Source: Arthrobacter sp. zg-Y1171
GTDB lineage: Bacteria; Actinomycetota; Actinomycetes; Actinomycetales; Micrococcaceae
Length of the DNA stretch: 64,000 nucleotides
Assembly: GCF_025244845.1 (NCBI RefSeq)
Contig: NZ_CP104264.1
Coordinates: 2,790,001-2,854,000, forward strand
Direction of reading: 5' to 3'
Position numbers and translations under genes: made by a program. Positions 49,657 to 58,049 of this stretch are shown piece by piece. The stretch's first letter is position 1. The number at the start of each line of letters is the position of its first letter. Under the pieces are notes generated by a model. It worked only from the letters and a program-made list of their open reading frames with translations. It was not told where the DNA came from and made no database searches.

Positions 49657-51066
49657 ATGGCAATCCCACGGCAATCCCTGCTGGAGAAAGAGCAGCACAG
49701 CGGTCCCGCCATCGTTGCCGGGATCCGTGAGTTTGTGGGCGGGCTGGTCACCGGCCGGCCCGCGCGGCTGGCGCTTATCGTGTTCAGCCTGGTCATCCTG
49801 CTCTTCACCGCCCTGCTGAGCCTGCCTGCCGCTTCCAGCAGCGGAGAATCCGCGCCGCTGCACGACGCCTTCTTTACCGCGGTCTCGGCCGTCTGCGTCA
49901 CCGGCCTCACCGTGGTCTCCACCGCCACCTACTGGTCCACCTTCGGACAGGTGCTGATCCTGATCGCGATCCAGGTAGGCGGGCTGGGCATCCTGACCCT
50001 GGCCTCGCTGCTGGCGCTGGCCGTGAACAAGCGGCTCGGCGTCCGCGGCAAGCTCATGGCCCAGGAAGGCATGAACACGGGCCGGCTCGGCGAAGTGGGC
50101 CACCTGCTGCGCATCGTCTTCAGCACCGCCGTCGTCATTGAACTGGCCCTGGCCCTGATCATGGCGCCGCGGTTCATGATCCTGGGTGAATCCCCCGGCC
50201 AGGCAATCTGGCATGCGGTCTTCTATTCCATTTCCGCGTTCAACAACGCCGGTTTCACCCCGCACTCCGACGGCCTGGTGCCGTACGAAGAAGATCTGTG
50301 GATCCTCATTCCGCTGATGCTCGGTGTATTTATCGGCTCGCTGGGCTTTCCGGTCATCATGGTCCTGCTGCAGACCCGTGCCCGGGTCAGCAAATGGAAC
50401 CTGCACACCAAGCTGACCGTGCTGGTGTCCTCCATCCTGCTGGTGGCCGGCGCGATAATCTGGGGCGCCTTTGAATGGTTCAACACCAGCACCATCGGGG
50501 ACCTGTCCCTGGGGGACAAGATCATCCACTCGATCTTCGCCTCGGTGATGACCCGGTCCGGCGGCTTCAACCTGGTCTCCATGACGGACTTGGACTCCAG
50601 CACCCTGCTCCTTACCGACATGCTGATGTTCGCCGGCGGCGGTTCCGCCTCCACGGCAGGCGGCATCAAGGTCACCACCATAGCCGTCCTGTTCCTGGCC
50701 GTGGTGGCCGAGGCCCGGGGCGACGCCGACGTCCGGGCCTTTGGCCGCACCATCCCGCAGGGCGCCATGCGGGTTGCTATCTCGGTGACCATCCTGGGCG
50801 CCACCCTGGTGGCGGTGGCCACGTCGGCCTTGCTGGTCATCACGAATGAGTCCCTGGAGCCGGTCCTCTTCGAGGTTATTTCCGCCTTCGCCACGGTGGG
50901 GCTGAGTACCGGCCTCAGCGAAGCCCTGCCGCCGTCCGGGAAGTACGTCCTGTCGATGCTTATGTTCGCCGGACGCGTCGGCACCATCACCCTTGCCGCG
51001 GCACTCGCCGTGCGCCACCGCAGCACCCTCTACCACTACCCCGAAGAAAGGCCGATCATTGGCTGA
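49657..51066 (+). CDS. Potassium transporter, TrkH/KtrB family
   Basis: Membrane K+ channel-like subunit, 469 aa, with four M1-P-M2 repeats. The selectivity-filter loops are AVCVTGLTVVST, AFNNAGFTPHS, MTRSGGFNLVS and FATVGLSTGLS, each with the conserved glycine. MLMFAGGGSASTAGGIKVTT is the intramembrane loop region. A gating partner (TrkA/KtrA) follows with an 8-bp overlap. Length and the short N-terminus favour KtrB rather than TrkH. Confidence 0.93.
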   Translation: MAIPRQSLLEKEQHSGPAIVAGIREFVGGLVTGRPARLALIVFSLVILLFTALLSLPAASSSGESAPLHDAFFTAVSAVCVTGLTVVSTATYWSTFGQVLILIAIQVGGLGILTLASLLALAVNKRLGVRGKLMAQEGMNTGRLGEVGHLLRIVFSTAVVIELALALIMAPRFMILGESPGQAIWHAVFYSISAFNNAGFTPHSDGLVPYEEDLWILIPLMLGVFIGSLGFPVIMVLLQTRARVSKWNLHTKLTVLVSSILLVAGAIIWGAFEWFNTSTIGDLSLGDKIIHSIFASVMTRSGGFNLVSMTDLDSSTLLLTDMLMFAGGGSASTAGGIKVTTIAVLFLAVVAEARGDADVRAFGRTIPQGAMRVAISVTILGATLVAVATSALLVITNESLEPVLFEVISAFATVGLSTGLSEALPPSGKYVLSMLMFAGRVGTITLAAALAVRHRSTLYHYPEERPIIG

Positions 51067-51727
51067 CAGACCTCCCCACAACGCACCGGTCCTGGTCATC
51101 GGACTCGGCCGCTTCGGTGCCGCCACCGCCGAGCAGCTGGTCCGCCAGGGCCGCGAGGTGTTGGCCGTGGAACGCGATCCGGCGCTCGTCCAGAAGGCGT
51201 CCGGCCTGCTGACGCACGTGGTCCAGGCCGACGCGACCAACATCGAGGCACTCAAACAACTGGGCGCCGAGGACTTCTCCGCCGCCGTCGTGGGCGTGGG
51301 AACCTCGATCGAGTCCAGCGTGCTGATCACCGTAAACCTGGTGGACCTGGGCATTGAGCACCTGTGGGTCAAGGCCATCACGCCGGCGCACGGCAAGATC
51401 CTCACCCGCATCGGGGCGAACCACGTGATCTACCCGGAGGCCGACGCCGGACGGCGGGCCGCGCACCTGGTGGGCGGCCGCATGCTGGACTTCATCGAGT
51501 TCGATGACGGTTTCGCAATCGTGAAGATGTACCCGCCGAAGGAGACGCAGGGATTCACCCTCGGCGAGTCCAATGTACGGGCGAAGTACGGCGTCACCGT
51601 GGTCGGCGTGAAATCCCCCGGTGAGGACTTCACCTACGCGCAGCCCGATACCAAGGTCTCCAGCCGCGACACCCTGATCGTGTCCGGGCACGTGGATCTG
51701 CTGGAACGGTTTGCGGCCCGGCCGTAG
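51059..51727 (+). CDS. Potassium uptake regulator, TrkA/KtrA family
   Basis: 222-aa cytoplasmic RCK protein that forms a gating ring under KtrB. RCK_N: VLVIGLGRFGAATAEQL and the acidic AVERDPALVQ that fixes the nucleotide, ADATNIEALKQLGAED. RCK_C at about 135-220. The TTG at 51059 is proposed: it lies behind AAAGG and overlaps the channel gene by 8 bp, and the nucleotide domain starts eight residues later. Confidence 0.92.
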   Translation: MADRPPHNAPVLVIGLGRFGAATAEQLVRQGREVLAVERDPALVQKASGLLTHVVQADATNIEALKQLGAEDFSAAVVGVGTSIESSVLITVNLVDLGIEHLWVKAITPAHGKILTRIGANHVIYPEADAGRRAAHLVGGRMLDFIEFDDGFAIVKMYPPKETQGFTLGESNVRAKYGVTVVGVKSPGEDFTYAQPDTKVSSRDTLIVSGHVDLLERFAARP

Positions 51728-51943
51728 GTCGGTTTTCCGGTAGCCCGCCGGCCGGCTTCAGGCGTGGCTCCGGCGGCGGGGAACCTGTGGGTCGCCGCCA
51801 GGCGTGGCTCCGGCGGCAACGAAATTCCTCGCTCGCAGAGCTCGCTTGGAATATTAAAGCCGCCTCCGCCACGCCTTCCGGCGGTTCGCACCTGCACGCA
51901 CCCCGCCTGTAGAGCTAGACAGATCTGCGCGGTGCGTTGCCTC

Positions 51944-51988
51944 GTGATTTCCGATGCCCGGGCCGCTGCCGCACGGGCACCGGACTCG
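51944..51988 (-). pseudogene. Fragment of proC 3' end
   Basis: 45 bp inside repeat element B match the last codons of proC (52378-52422) at 38 of 45 positions in the same orientation, and would read SGARAAAARASEITR against the ProC end EAGARAAAARAEEITK. It has no start and is not a gene. Confidence 0.7.
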
Positions 51989-52103
51989 TTGATGCGCGCA
52001 GTCGCCGAGGCAAAGGCGGCAGAAGGAATCGCAACAGCCCGCACAGCCGACAGCGCCGGTGATGCCTGTCGACCCGAACGCAAACCCTGCGGTTTGTCCA
52101 AAG

Positions 52104-52163
52104 CCCTGCGGTTTGTGCACTTCCCTCCGCCGCGCGGCGCAGGGATTGTCACAAACCGCAGGG
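52104..52163. repeat. Perfect 14-bp inverted repeat
   Basis: CCCTGCGGTTTGTG (52104-52117) and CACAAACCGCAGGG (52150-52163), 32-base loop. A second copy of CCCTGCGGTTTGT lies just outside at 52085-52097, with a partial partner GACAAACCG near 52169. Nested inside element B. Confidence 0.9.
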
Positions 52164-52358
52164 AACCCGACAAACCGAGGGGATCCTGGGCGCAGTGCTG
52201 GAGATGGCAGCGTTACCGTCCGGCCGTAGGGCCTGGCGGAGGCGGCTTTAATATTCCGAGCGAGCTCTGCGAGCGTAGGAATTTCGTTGCCGCCGGAGCC
52301 AGGCCCGAAGGCCGGCGCAGCCGGCCCAGCCACAGGCCCAGCCGACCAGCCACCAGCC

Positions 52359-53204
52359 CTAAGCAGTCAGCTGCTTCGTAATTTCTTCGGCCCGAGCCGC
52401 TGCCGCACGGGCACCGGCCTCGATCACGCCGGGCAGGTTCAGCTCGTCGAAGGTCCGGATGGCCGCTTCCGTGGTGCCCTTGGGGCTGGTGACGGCTCGA
52501 CGCAGGGCCGGAGCATCGGCGTCGGGCTCGGCCAGCATGTACCCGGCACCGGCCACCGTTTCGCGTGCCAGCAGGGCCGAGAGATCCGGGTCCAGGCCGA
52601 GCTCGACGCCGGCCCGGGCCATGGCCTCGGCCAGGTAGAACGCGTAGGCGGGACCGGAACCGCTGACGGCGGAAACGGCGTCGACTTGTTCTTCGGGCAC
52701 CTCCACCACGGTGCCGGTGGCGGACAGCACGCGGCGGGCCAGGTCCATCGCGTCGGGGCCCGCGGAACGGCCGGCGGAAATGGACGTGACGCCGCGGCCG
52801 AGGCTGGACGGGGTGTTGGGCATCGCACGGATGACGGACTGGCCTTCCGGCAGCAGCGACTCCATCAGGGCCAGCGGCACGGCGGCAGCCACGCTGAGGA
52901 CGACGGCGCCGCGGGGCAGGTCCGCAGCGATTTCGCGCAGCAGGTCAGCCACGCCCACGGGCTTGACGCCCACAATGACGAGGTCGGCTTCGGCGACGGC
53001 TTTCCGGTTCGCGTCCGGATCCTCGCTGCCTGCAAGGACGGTGATGCCGTGGGCCGTGCGAAGCTCTTCAGCCCGTTCGGCGCGGCGGACGGTGGCGGTT
53101 ACCTGCTCGGCGGCAAGGCCTCCGGCGAGGATTCCGCCGAGGATGGCTTCGTTCATCGAGCCGCAGCCAAGGAATGTCAGTCGGGGATTCTGTGCGCTTT
53201 CCAT
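52359..53204 (-). CDS. proC: Pyrroline-5-carboxylate reductase
   Basis: Last step of proline synthesis, NADPH-dependent; 281 aa. Rossmann start LTFLGCGSMNEAILGG, central VSAVSGSGPAYAFYLAEAM and late VTSPKGTTEAAI. A -10-like CAGAAT lies 7 bases before the ATG. The gene order proC, isomerase, ppx on one strand matches the M. tuberculosis Rv0500-Rv0498-Rv0496 neighbourhood. A decayed duplicate of its 3' end lies 390 bp downstream within repeat element B. Confidence 0.95.
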   Translation of the reverse strand: MESAQNPRLTFLGCGSMNEAILGGILAGGLAAEQVTATVRRAERAEELRTAHGITVLAGSEDPDANRKAVAEADLVIVGVKPVGVADLLREIAADLPRGAVVLSVAAAVPLALMESLLPEGQSVIRAMPNTPSSLGRGVTSISAGRSAGPDAMDLARRVLSATGTVVEVPEEQVDAVSAVSGSGPAYAFYLAEAMARAGVELGLDPDLSALLARETVAGAGYMLAEPDADAPALRRAVTSPKGTTEAAIRTFDELNLPGVIEAGARAAAARAEEITKQLTA

Positions 53205-53263
53205 GACTTCGATTCTGTCATGCCGCTAATACGCCGGTTCGGACCGGCAAAGCCCGCCGGCTA

Positions 53264-54097
53264 TTAGGCGTCGTGTCCGGCCAGGACGGCTTTGGGCCGG
53301 AGGTGTTCCCGCGCGAACTCCAGGGTCTGCTTCAACTGTTCCTCGCGCTCCCCCGCTCCCCGCGCCTTTCGGGTGCTGACCTCCACGGCCACCACGCCGT
53401 CGAAACCGCCGTCGGCCAGGTAGGACAACGCCTCGGCGCACCGCTGCGTACCCTCGCCGGGCAGCAGATGCTCATCCTTGCCGTTGGGAGTTCCATCCGT
53501 CAGATGGACGTGCCGGAGCCGATCCCCGAGTTTGCGGATCTGCTCAAAGGAGTCCATACCGGCAATGGCAGCGTGGGAAAAGTCCCAGGTGACGTTTTCA
53601 TACGGCTCGGGGATCGGGTTCCAGTGCGGCAGGTACGCTTTGGCCTCGCGCCCCCGGACCCGCCACGGATACATGTTCTCCACGGCGATGGTGACGCCGT
53701 ATTGTTCGGCGATGTCCTTCACGCCTTCGGCGAAGTTCTCCGCGTAACCCGTCTGCCACCGGAACGGAGGGTGCGCCACCACGGTGGCAGCACCTACTTC
53801 CGCGGCCATCGCCGCGGACAGTTCGATCTTTGTCCAAGCGGCACCCCAGACCTGCTGCGTCAGGAGCAGGGTGGGAGCGTGGATGGCCAGGATCGGCTGC
53901 CGGTACTGCTCGCTCAGCTCCCTGAGGGAGTCCGGGTCCTGGCTGACCTGGCTGTTGGTGACCATGATTTCGACACCGTCGTAGCCCAGGTCATGAGCCA
54001 CCGCGAAGGTGTCATGTACGGACAGCGGGTACACGGAAGCGCTGGACAGCGCCACCGGAATAGCGGCGCGTCCGGGCTGCGGGAGGGACGTCGGCAT
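53264..54097 (-). CDS. Sugar phosphate isomerase/epimerase family protein
   Basis: 277-aa TIM barrel of the AP-endonuclease-2 family. Metal-site context: VVAHPPFRWQ, VENMYPW, WDFSHAAIAG, HVHLTDGTPNGKDEHLLPGEG and AVEVSTRK. Begins 2 bp after the ppx stop, so it is co-translated with it. Counterpart of Rv0498. Substrate unknown. Confidence 0.88.
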   Translation of the reverse strand: MPTSLPQPGRAAIPVALSSASVYPLSVHDTFAVAHDLGYDGVEIMVTNSQVSQDPDSLRELSEQYRQPILAIHAPTLLLTQQVWGAAWTKIELSAAMAAEVGAATVVAHPPFRWQTGYAENFAEGVKDIAEQYGVTIAVENMYPWRVRGREAKAYLPHWNPIPEPYENVTWDFSHAAIAGMDSFEQIRKLGDRLRHVHLTDGTPNGKDEHLLPGEGTQRCAEALSYLADGGFDGVVAVEVSTRKARGAGEREEQLKQTLEFAREHLRPKAVLAGHDA

Positions 54098-54099
54098 GT

Positions 54100-55122
54100 T
54101 CAGCTTGGCTTTCCATTGGACGAAGGACCCGCCCCTGCAGCCACGAGGAATTCCTCCCCTTCGGCGGGGCCGCGGGGCAGGTCGCCGGTTGTTTCAAAAC
54201 GAAGCGTGTCGAATCGGCGCAGGATCAAGCCCTCGCGCAGCGCCCAGGGGCAGATCTTCAGGGACTGCACGTCGAAGGCTTCCATGGCGGCCTGCGCCAC
54301 CAGCGCTCCGGCGAGCATCTGCGGTGCGCGCAGCGCGGACACACCGTCCAGTCCGGCACGGTCCCGGGCGCTCAGGGCGCCCAGCCGCTTGGTCCAGAGG
54401 GACAGGTCCTCCAACGTGAGCATGCGGGGCACAAACGGTCCGGCGGCCGACGGCGCGGCGCCGGCAATGCGCGCCAGCGACCGGAAGGTCTTGGACGTTC
54501 CGGCGACGAGGTCCGGGCGGCCGAAGGCGCTGAACTCCTCAGCCGCTTCCCCGACCATGCCGCGGATGTATTTGCGCAGCTTTTTGATGCTCTTGGGCGA
54601 GGGCGGATCCTCGGGAAGCCAGTCCCGGGTCAGCCGTCCGGCACCGAGCGGCAGGGACCGGGCGATTTCCGGAAGCTCGTCCTGGCCCAGTGCCATTTCG
54701 AAGGAACCTCCGCCGATATCCAGGTCCAGGATGGAACCGGCACCCCAGCCGTACCAGCGGCGGACGGCGAGGAAAGTCATCGCCGCTTCGTCTCCGCCGG
54801 AGAGTTCCTCCAGCTGCACCGGAGTCTCCCGCTGCACCCGGGCCAGGACCTCGGCGCCGTTGGCCGATTCCCGGATGGCGGAGGTGGAGAAGGCCAGCAG
54901 ATCCTGCGCGCCGTGCCGGCGGGCGAAGTTCCAGGCCTCGTTGACGAACCCGATCAGTTCGTCCTGCCCGGCCTCGCTTATCGCGCCGTCGGCGTCCAGA
55001 TAGGACACCAGCTGCAGCGGGCGCTTGTGCGAGGCGAAGGAGACGGGACGCGCACCGGGATGGGCGTCCACCAGCAGGAGGTGGACGGTGTTGGACCCGA
55101 TGTCGAGAACGCCTAGGCGCAT
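54100..55122 (-). CDS. ppx: Ppx/GppA-family exopolyphosphatase
   Basis: 340-aa ASKHA-fold phosphatase, the short actinobacterial form without the HD domain. Phosphate loops: LGVLDIGSNTVHLLL and LDLDIGGGSFEMALG. Conserved FSTSAIRES and AGTSKTFRSLARIAG. It hydrolyses polyphosphate or (p)ppGpp; Rv0496 is the known relative. The -10 GATAAT lies 6 bases before the ATG, so the mRNA is probably leaderless. Confidence 0.92.
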   Translation of the reverse strand: MRLGVLDIGSNTVHLLLVDAHPGARPVSFASHKRPLQLVSYLDADGAISEAGQDELIGFVNEAWNFARRHGAQDLLAFSTSAIRESANGAEVLARVQRETPVQLEELSGGDEAAMTFLAVRRWYGWGAGSILDLDIGGGSFEMALGQDELPEIARSLPLGAGRLTRDWLPEDPPSPKSIKKLRKYIRGMVGEAAEEFSAFGRPDLVAGTSKTFRSLARIAGAAPSAAGPFVPRMLTLEDLSLWTKRLGALSARDRAGLDGVSALRAPQMLAGALVAQAAMEAFDVQSLKICPWALREGLILRRFDTLRFETTGDLPRGPAEGEEFLVAAGAGPSSNGKPS

Positions 55123-55128
55123 GATTCC

Positions 55129-55134
55129 ATTATC
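55129..55134 (-). promoter_or_regulatory. -10 box of leaderless ppx
   Basis: GATAAT (one base from consensus) on the minus strand, 6 bases before the ATG at 55122. No SD. Confidence 0.6.
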
Positions 55135-55147
55135 GCTCTACCGGCCC

Positions 55148-57883
55148 CTACTTCTTCGCCGGGGCTTTCCGAGGCGCCGCGCGCTTCTTCACGGGTTTCT
55201 TCGCCGGGCCCTTCTCGCGCTTCTCCGCCAGCAGCTCAATGGCCTGCTCCCGGGTCAGCTCTTCGATGGCCGTGGAGCGGGGCACCGTGATGTTGGTGAT
55301 GCCGTCCGTGATGTAGGGACCGAAGCGGCCGTCCTTCACCACAATCGGCTTTTCCGACACGGGGTCGGCACCGAATTCAGCCAGCGGTGCCGCAGCCTGC
55401 CGGCCGCCGCGCTGCTTGGGCTGCGAATAGATCTCCAGCGCCTGCTCGAGCGTGATCGTGAAGATCTCCTCTTCGGAACCGATCGACCGTGAATCCGTGC
55501 CCTTCTTCAGGTACGGACCGAACCGGCCGTTCTGCACCGTGATCTCGTTGCCCTCGGCGTCGGTGCCCAGGACGCGCGGCAGCTTCATCAGCTTCAGCGC
55601 CTCGTCCAGGGTCACCGTTTCCACGCTCATGGACTTGAAGAGCGAACCGGTGCGCGGCTTGACCTTCACCGGCTTCTTCGGCGGCTTGGGCTTGCCGTTC
55701 TTGTAGTACTCCACCGGCTGGTTCGCCAGGTCCTCTTCGGTGGGTTCCGGGATCAGCTCGATCACGTACGGGCCGTAGCGGCCGTTGCGGGCCACGATGG
55801 TCCGGCCCGTCTCCGGATCGGTGCCCAGCACGCGCTCTTCGGGAGCGGCGGTCTCCATCAGTTCCACGGCCTTTTCGGCGGTGAGTTCGTCAGGGGCCAG
55901 GTCCTCGGGAACGTTCGCCCGCTCGGGCTCGGTCCCTTCGGGGGCGTCTGCGGGCAGCGGACGCTCCAGGTAGGGGCCGAACTTGCCCACGCGCAGCACA
56001 ATGCCGTCGGCAATCTCGATCGAGTTGATCGCCTTCGCATCGATTTCGCCGAGGTCGTTCACGATGGTGTGCAGGCCGGTCTGCACACGGTCGCCGTAGT
56101 AGAACTGGTTCAGCCACTCCACACGGCCGGCTTCGCCGCGGGAGATACGGTCCAGGTCCTCTTCGAGCTCCGCGGTGAAGTCGTAGTCGACGTAATCCGT
56201 GAAGTGTTCCTCCAGCAGGCGGACCACGGAGAACGCGATCCAGCTCGGCACGAGGGCCTGGCCGCGGCTGGTCACATAGCCGCGGTCCATGATCGTGGAG
56301 ATGGTGGCGGCGTACGTGGAGGGGCGGCCGATGCCGAGTTCTTCGAGCATCTTCACCAGCGACGCTTCAGTGAAACGCGGCGGCGGGGAGGTCTCGTGGC
56401 CGCCGGCAGCGATGTCTGCAGCGGTCAGGGTGTCCTGGGCCTTCAGCACCGGCAGGCGGGCGCCTTCGGTGCCCTCGGCCTCGTCGTCGTCGCGGACGGC
56501 GTCGCGGCCCTCTTCATAGGCAGCCATGAAGCCGCGGAAGGTGATGACCGTCCCGGAAGCCGAGAACTCGGCGTCGCGCCCGTCAGCGGACACTGCACCG
56601 ATGCGCACGGATGCCGTGGAACCCTTGGCGTCGGCCATCTGGGAGGCGACGGTACGCTTCCAGATCAGCTCGTAGAGCCGGAACTCGTCGCCGCGCAGCG
56701 AGGAGGCCACCTGCGCCGGAGTGCGGAAGGAGTCACCGGCGGGGCGGATGGCCTCGTGCGCTTCCTGGGCGTTCTTGGACTTGCCCTTGTAGACGCGCCG
56801 GGCTTCGGGCACGTACTCGGGGCCGTAAAGCTCCGAGGCCTGGCGGCGGGCGGCGTTAATGGCCTGGTCCGACAGCGCCGGAGAGTCCGTACGCATATAG
56901 GTGATGTAACCGTTTTCGTACAGCCGCTGGGCCACCTGCATGGTCACCCGCGAGGAGAAGCGCAGCTTGCGGCCGGCTTCCTGCTGCAGGGTGGAGGTGG
57001 TGAACGGCGCGGCCGGACGGCGGGTGTACGGCTTGGTGTCGACGGAACGGACGCTGAACACGGCCGATTCCAGGCCGGCGGCAAGCGACACGGCTGCTGC
57101 TTCGTCCAGGTGCACGGCAGTCTTGGACTTCAGCTCACCGCGGTCGGTGAAGTCCTTGCCGGTGGCTACGCGGGAGCCGTCGACGGAAACCAGGCGGGCC
57201 TTGAATTTCTCGGCCGCCTCCGTAGCGAAGGTTCCCACAAGGTCCCAGTACGACGCCGCGCGGAACGCCATGCGCTCCCGCTCGCGTTCGACCACGAGCC
57301 GGGTGGCGACGGACTGCACGCGTCCGGCGGACAGGCCGCGGGCAACCTTGCGCCACAGCACCGGGGAAATCTCGTAGCCGTAGAGCCGGTCAAGGATACG
57401 GCGGGTTTCCTGGGCATCCACCATGGCGACGTCGACGTCGCGCATTTCCAGCAGGGCGCGCTGGATGGCTTCCTTGGTGATTTCGGGGAAGGTCAGGCGG
57501 TGCACCGGGACCTTGGGCTTGAGCACCTGGAGCAGGTGCCAGGCAATGGCTTCACCTTCGCGGTCACCGTCAGTTGCGAGGTAGAGTTCGTCGGCGTCCT
57601 TGAGGGCTGCCTTGAGCTCGGCGACCTTCTTTTTCTTGTCCGCGGAGACCACGTAATACGGCTCGAAGTCATTGTCGAGGTCCACGGCAAACTTGCCGAC
57701 ACCCGTCTTCTTCAACTCGGCGGGCAGGTCGGAGGGCTGCGGAAGGTCACGGATATGACCCATCGACGCCGTCACCTCGAAGCCTTCGCCGAGGTATCCG
57801 GCGATGGTCTTGCCCTTGGCCGGAGACTCGACAATTACAAGCTTCTTCTTGCCGGTCTTCTTGTCCGTTGCCTTAACTGGCAC
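55148..57883 (-). CDS. topA: DNA topoisomerase I
   Basis: Type IA topoisomerase that relaxes negative supercoils; 911 aa. Toprim acidic residues E19 (LVIVESPAKGK) and D105/D107/E109 (ATDGDREGEA). Active-site tyrosine Y329 in YITYMRTDS. From about 600 on, four TopoI C-terminal repeats (each with a GRFGPYL or NGRYGPYV core) and a lysine-rich tail (KKPVKKRAAPRKAPAKK) in place of zinc ribbons, as in mycobacterial TopA. The GTG start is behind AGGAGAACA. Confidence 0.97.
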   Translation of the reverse strand: MPVKATDKKTGKKKLVIVESPAKGKTIAGYLGEGFEVTASMGHIRDLPQPSDLPAELKKTGVGKFAVDLDNDFEPYYVVSADKKKKVAELKAALKDADELYLATDGDREGEAIAWHLLQVLKPKVPVHRLTFPEITKEAIQRALLEMRDVDVAMVDAQETRRILDRLYGYEISPVLWRKVARGLSAGRVQSVATRLVVERERERMAFRAASYWDLVGTFATEAAEKFKARLVSVDGSRVATGKDFTDRGELKSKTAVHLDEAAAVSLAAGLESAVFSVRSVDTKPYTRRPAAPFTTSTLQQEAGRKLRFSSRVTMQVAQRLYENGYITYMRTDSPALSDQAINAARRQASELYGPEYVPEARRVYKGKSKNAQEAHEAIRPAGDSFRTPAQVASSLRGDEFRLYELIWKRTVASQMADAKGSTASVRIGAVSADGRDAEFSASGTVITFRGFMAAYEEGRDAVRDDDEAEGTEGARLPVLKAQDTLTAADIAAGGHETSPPPRFTEASLVKMLEELGIGRPSTYAATISTIMDRGYVTSRGQALVPSWIAFSVVRLLEEHFTDYVDYDFTAELEEDLDRISRGEAGRVEWLNQFYYGDRVQTGLHTIVNDLGEIDAKAINSIEIADGIVLRVGKFGPYLERPLPADAPEGTEPERANVPEDLAPDELTAEKAVELMETAAPEERVLGTDPETGRTIVARNGRYGPYVIELIPEPTEEDLANQPVEYYKNGKPKPPKKPVKVKPRTGSLFKSMSVETVTLDEALKLMKLPRVLGTDAEGNEITVQNGRFGPYLKKGTDSRSIGSEEEIFTITLEQALEIYSQPKQRGGRQAAAPLAEFGADPVSEKPIVVKDGRFGPYITDGITNITVPRSTAIEELTREQAIELLAEKREKGPAKKPVKKRAAPRKAPAKK

Positions 57884-58049
57884 TGTTCTCCTACGTAACG
57901 GGGTGGTTCAAATAAGTTCGGGGCGCGTCGTTCCGGCGCTTTGGTGCATCGGCAGTCCGGTACATCCACAGACAGTATGCGCGATGCCCCAGCACTAGGG
58001 TAACCGGAAAGCACCGCAGGCATGATCTGCACCGGGACAGGCGCAGTGC

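Larger units (their letters stand above)
51811..52295. repeat. REPIN-like inverted-repeat element, copy B
   Basis: Arms of 54 bp (51811-51864) and 55 bp (52241-52295) in inverted orientation, differing by one inserted base and one substitution. The match between arms continues outward through GGCTCC and inward through the TCCGCCACGCC segment, sequences not shared with copy A. Each arm folds as GGCGGC...GCCGCC with an inner GCTC-GCA-GAGC hairpin. The interior of about 376 bp has no transposase. Confidence 0.9.
51728..52358. other. 631-bp region without credible genes
   Basis: Lies between the potassium genes and proC. It holds REPIN-like element B (51811-52295), a degenerate fragment of the proC 3' end (51944-51988), and a 14-bp perfect inverted repeat (52104-52163). 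A 19-bp direct repeat CAGGCGTGGCTCCGGCGGC flanks the left side twice (about 51760 and 51799). Open frames through the arms have no supporting signals. Confidence 0.75.

Noticed and set aside
56069..57898. 609-residue frame antisense to topA
   Set aside because: Shadow of topA; composition Gly/Val/His-rich without motifs.
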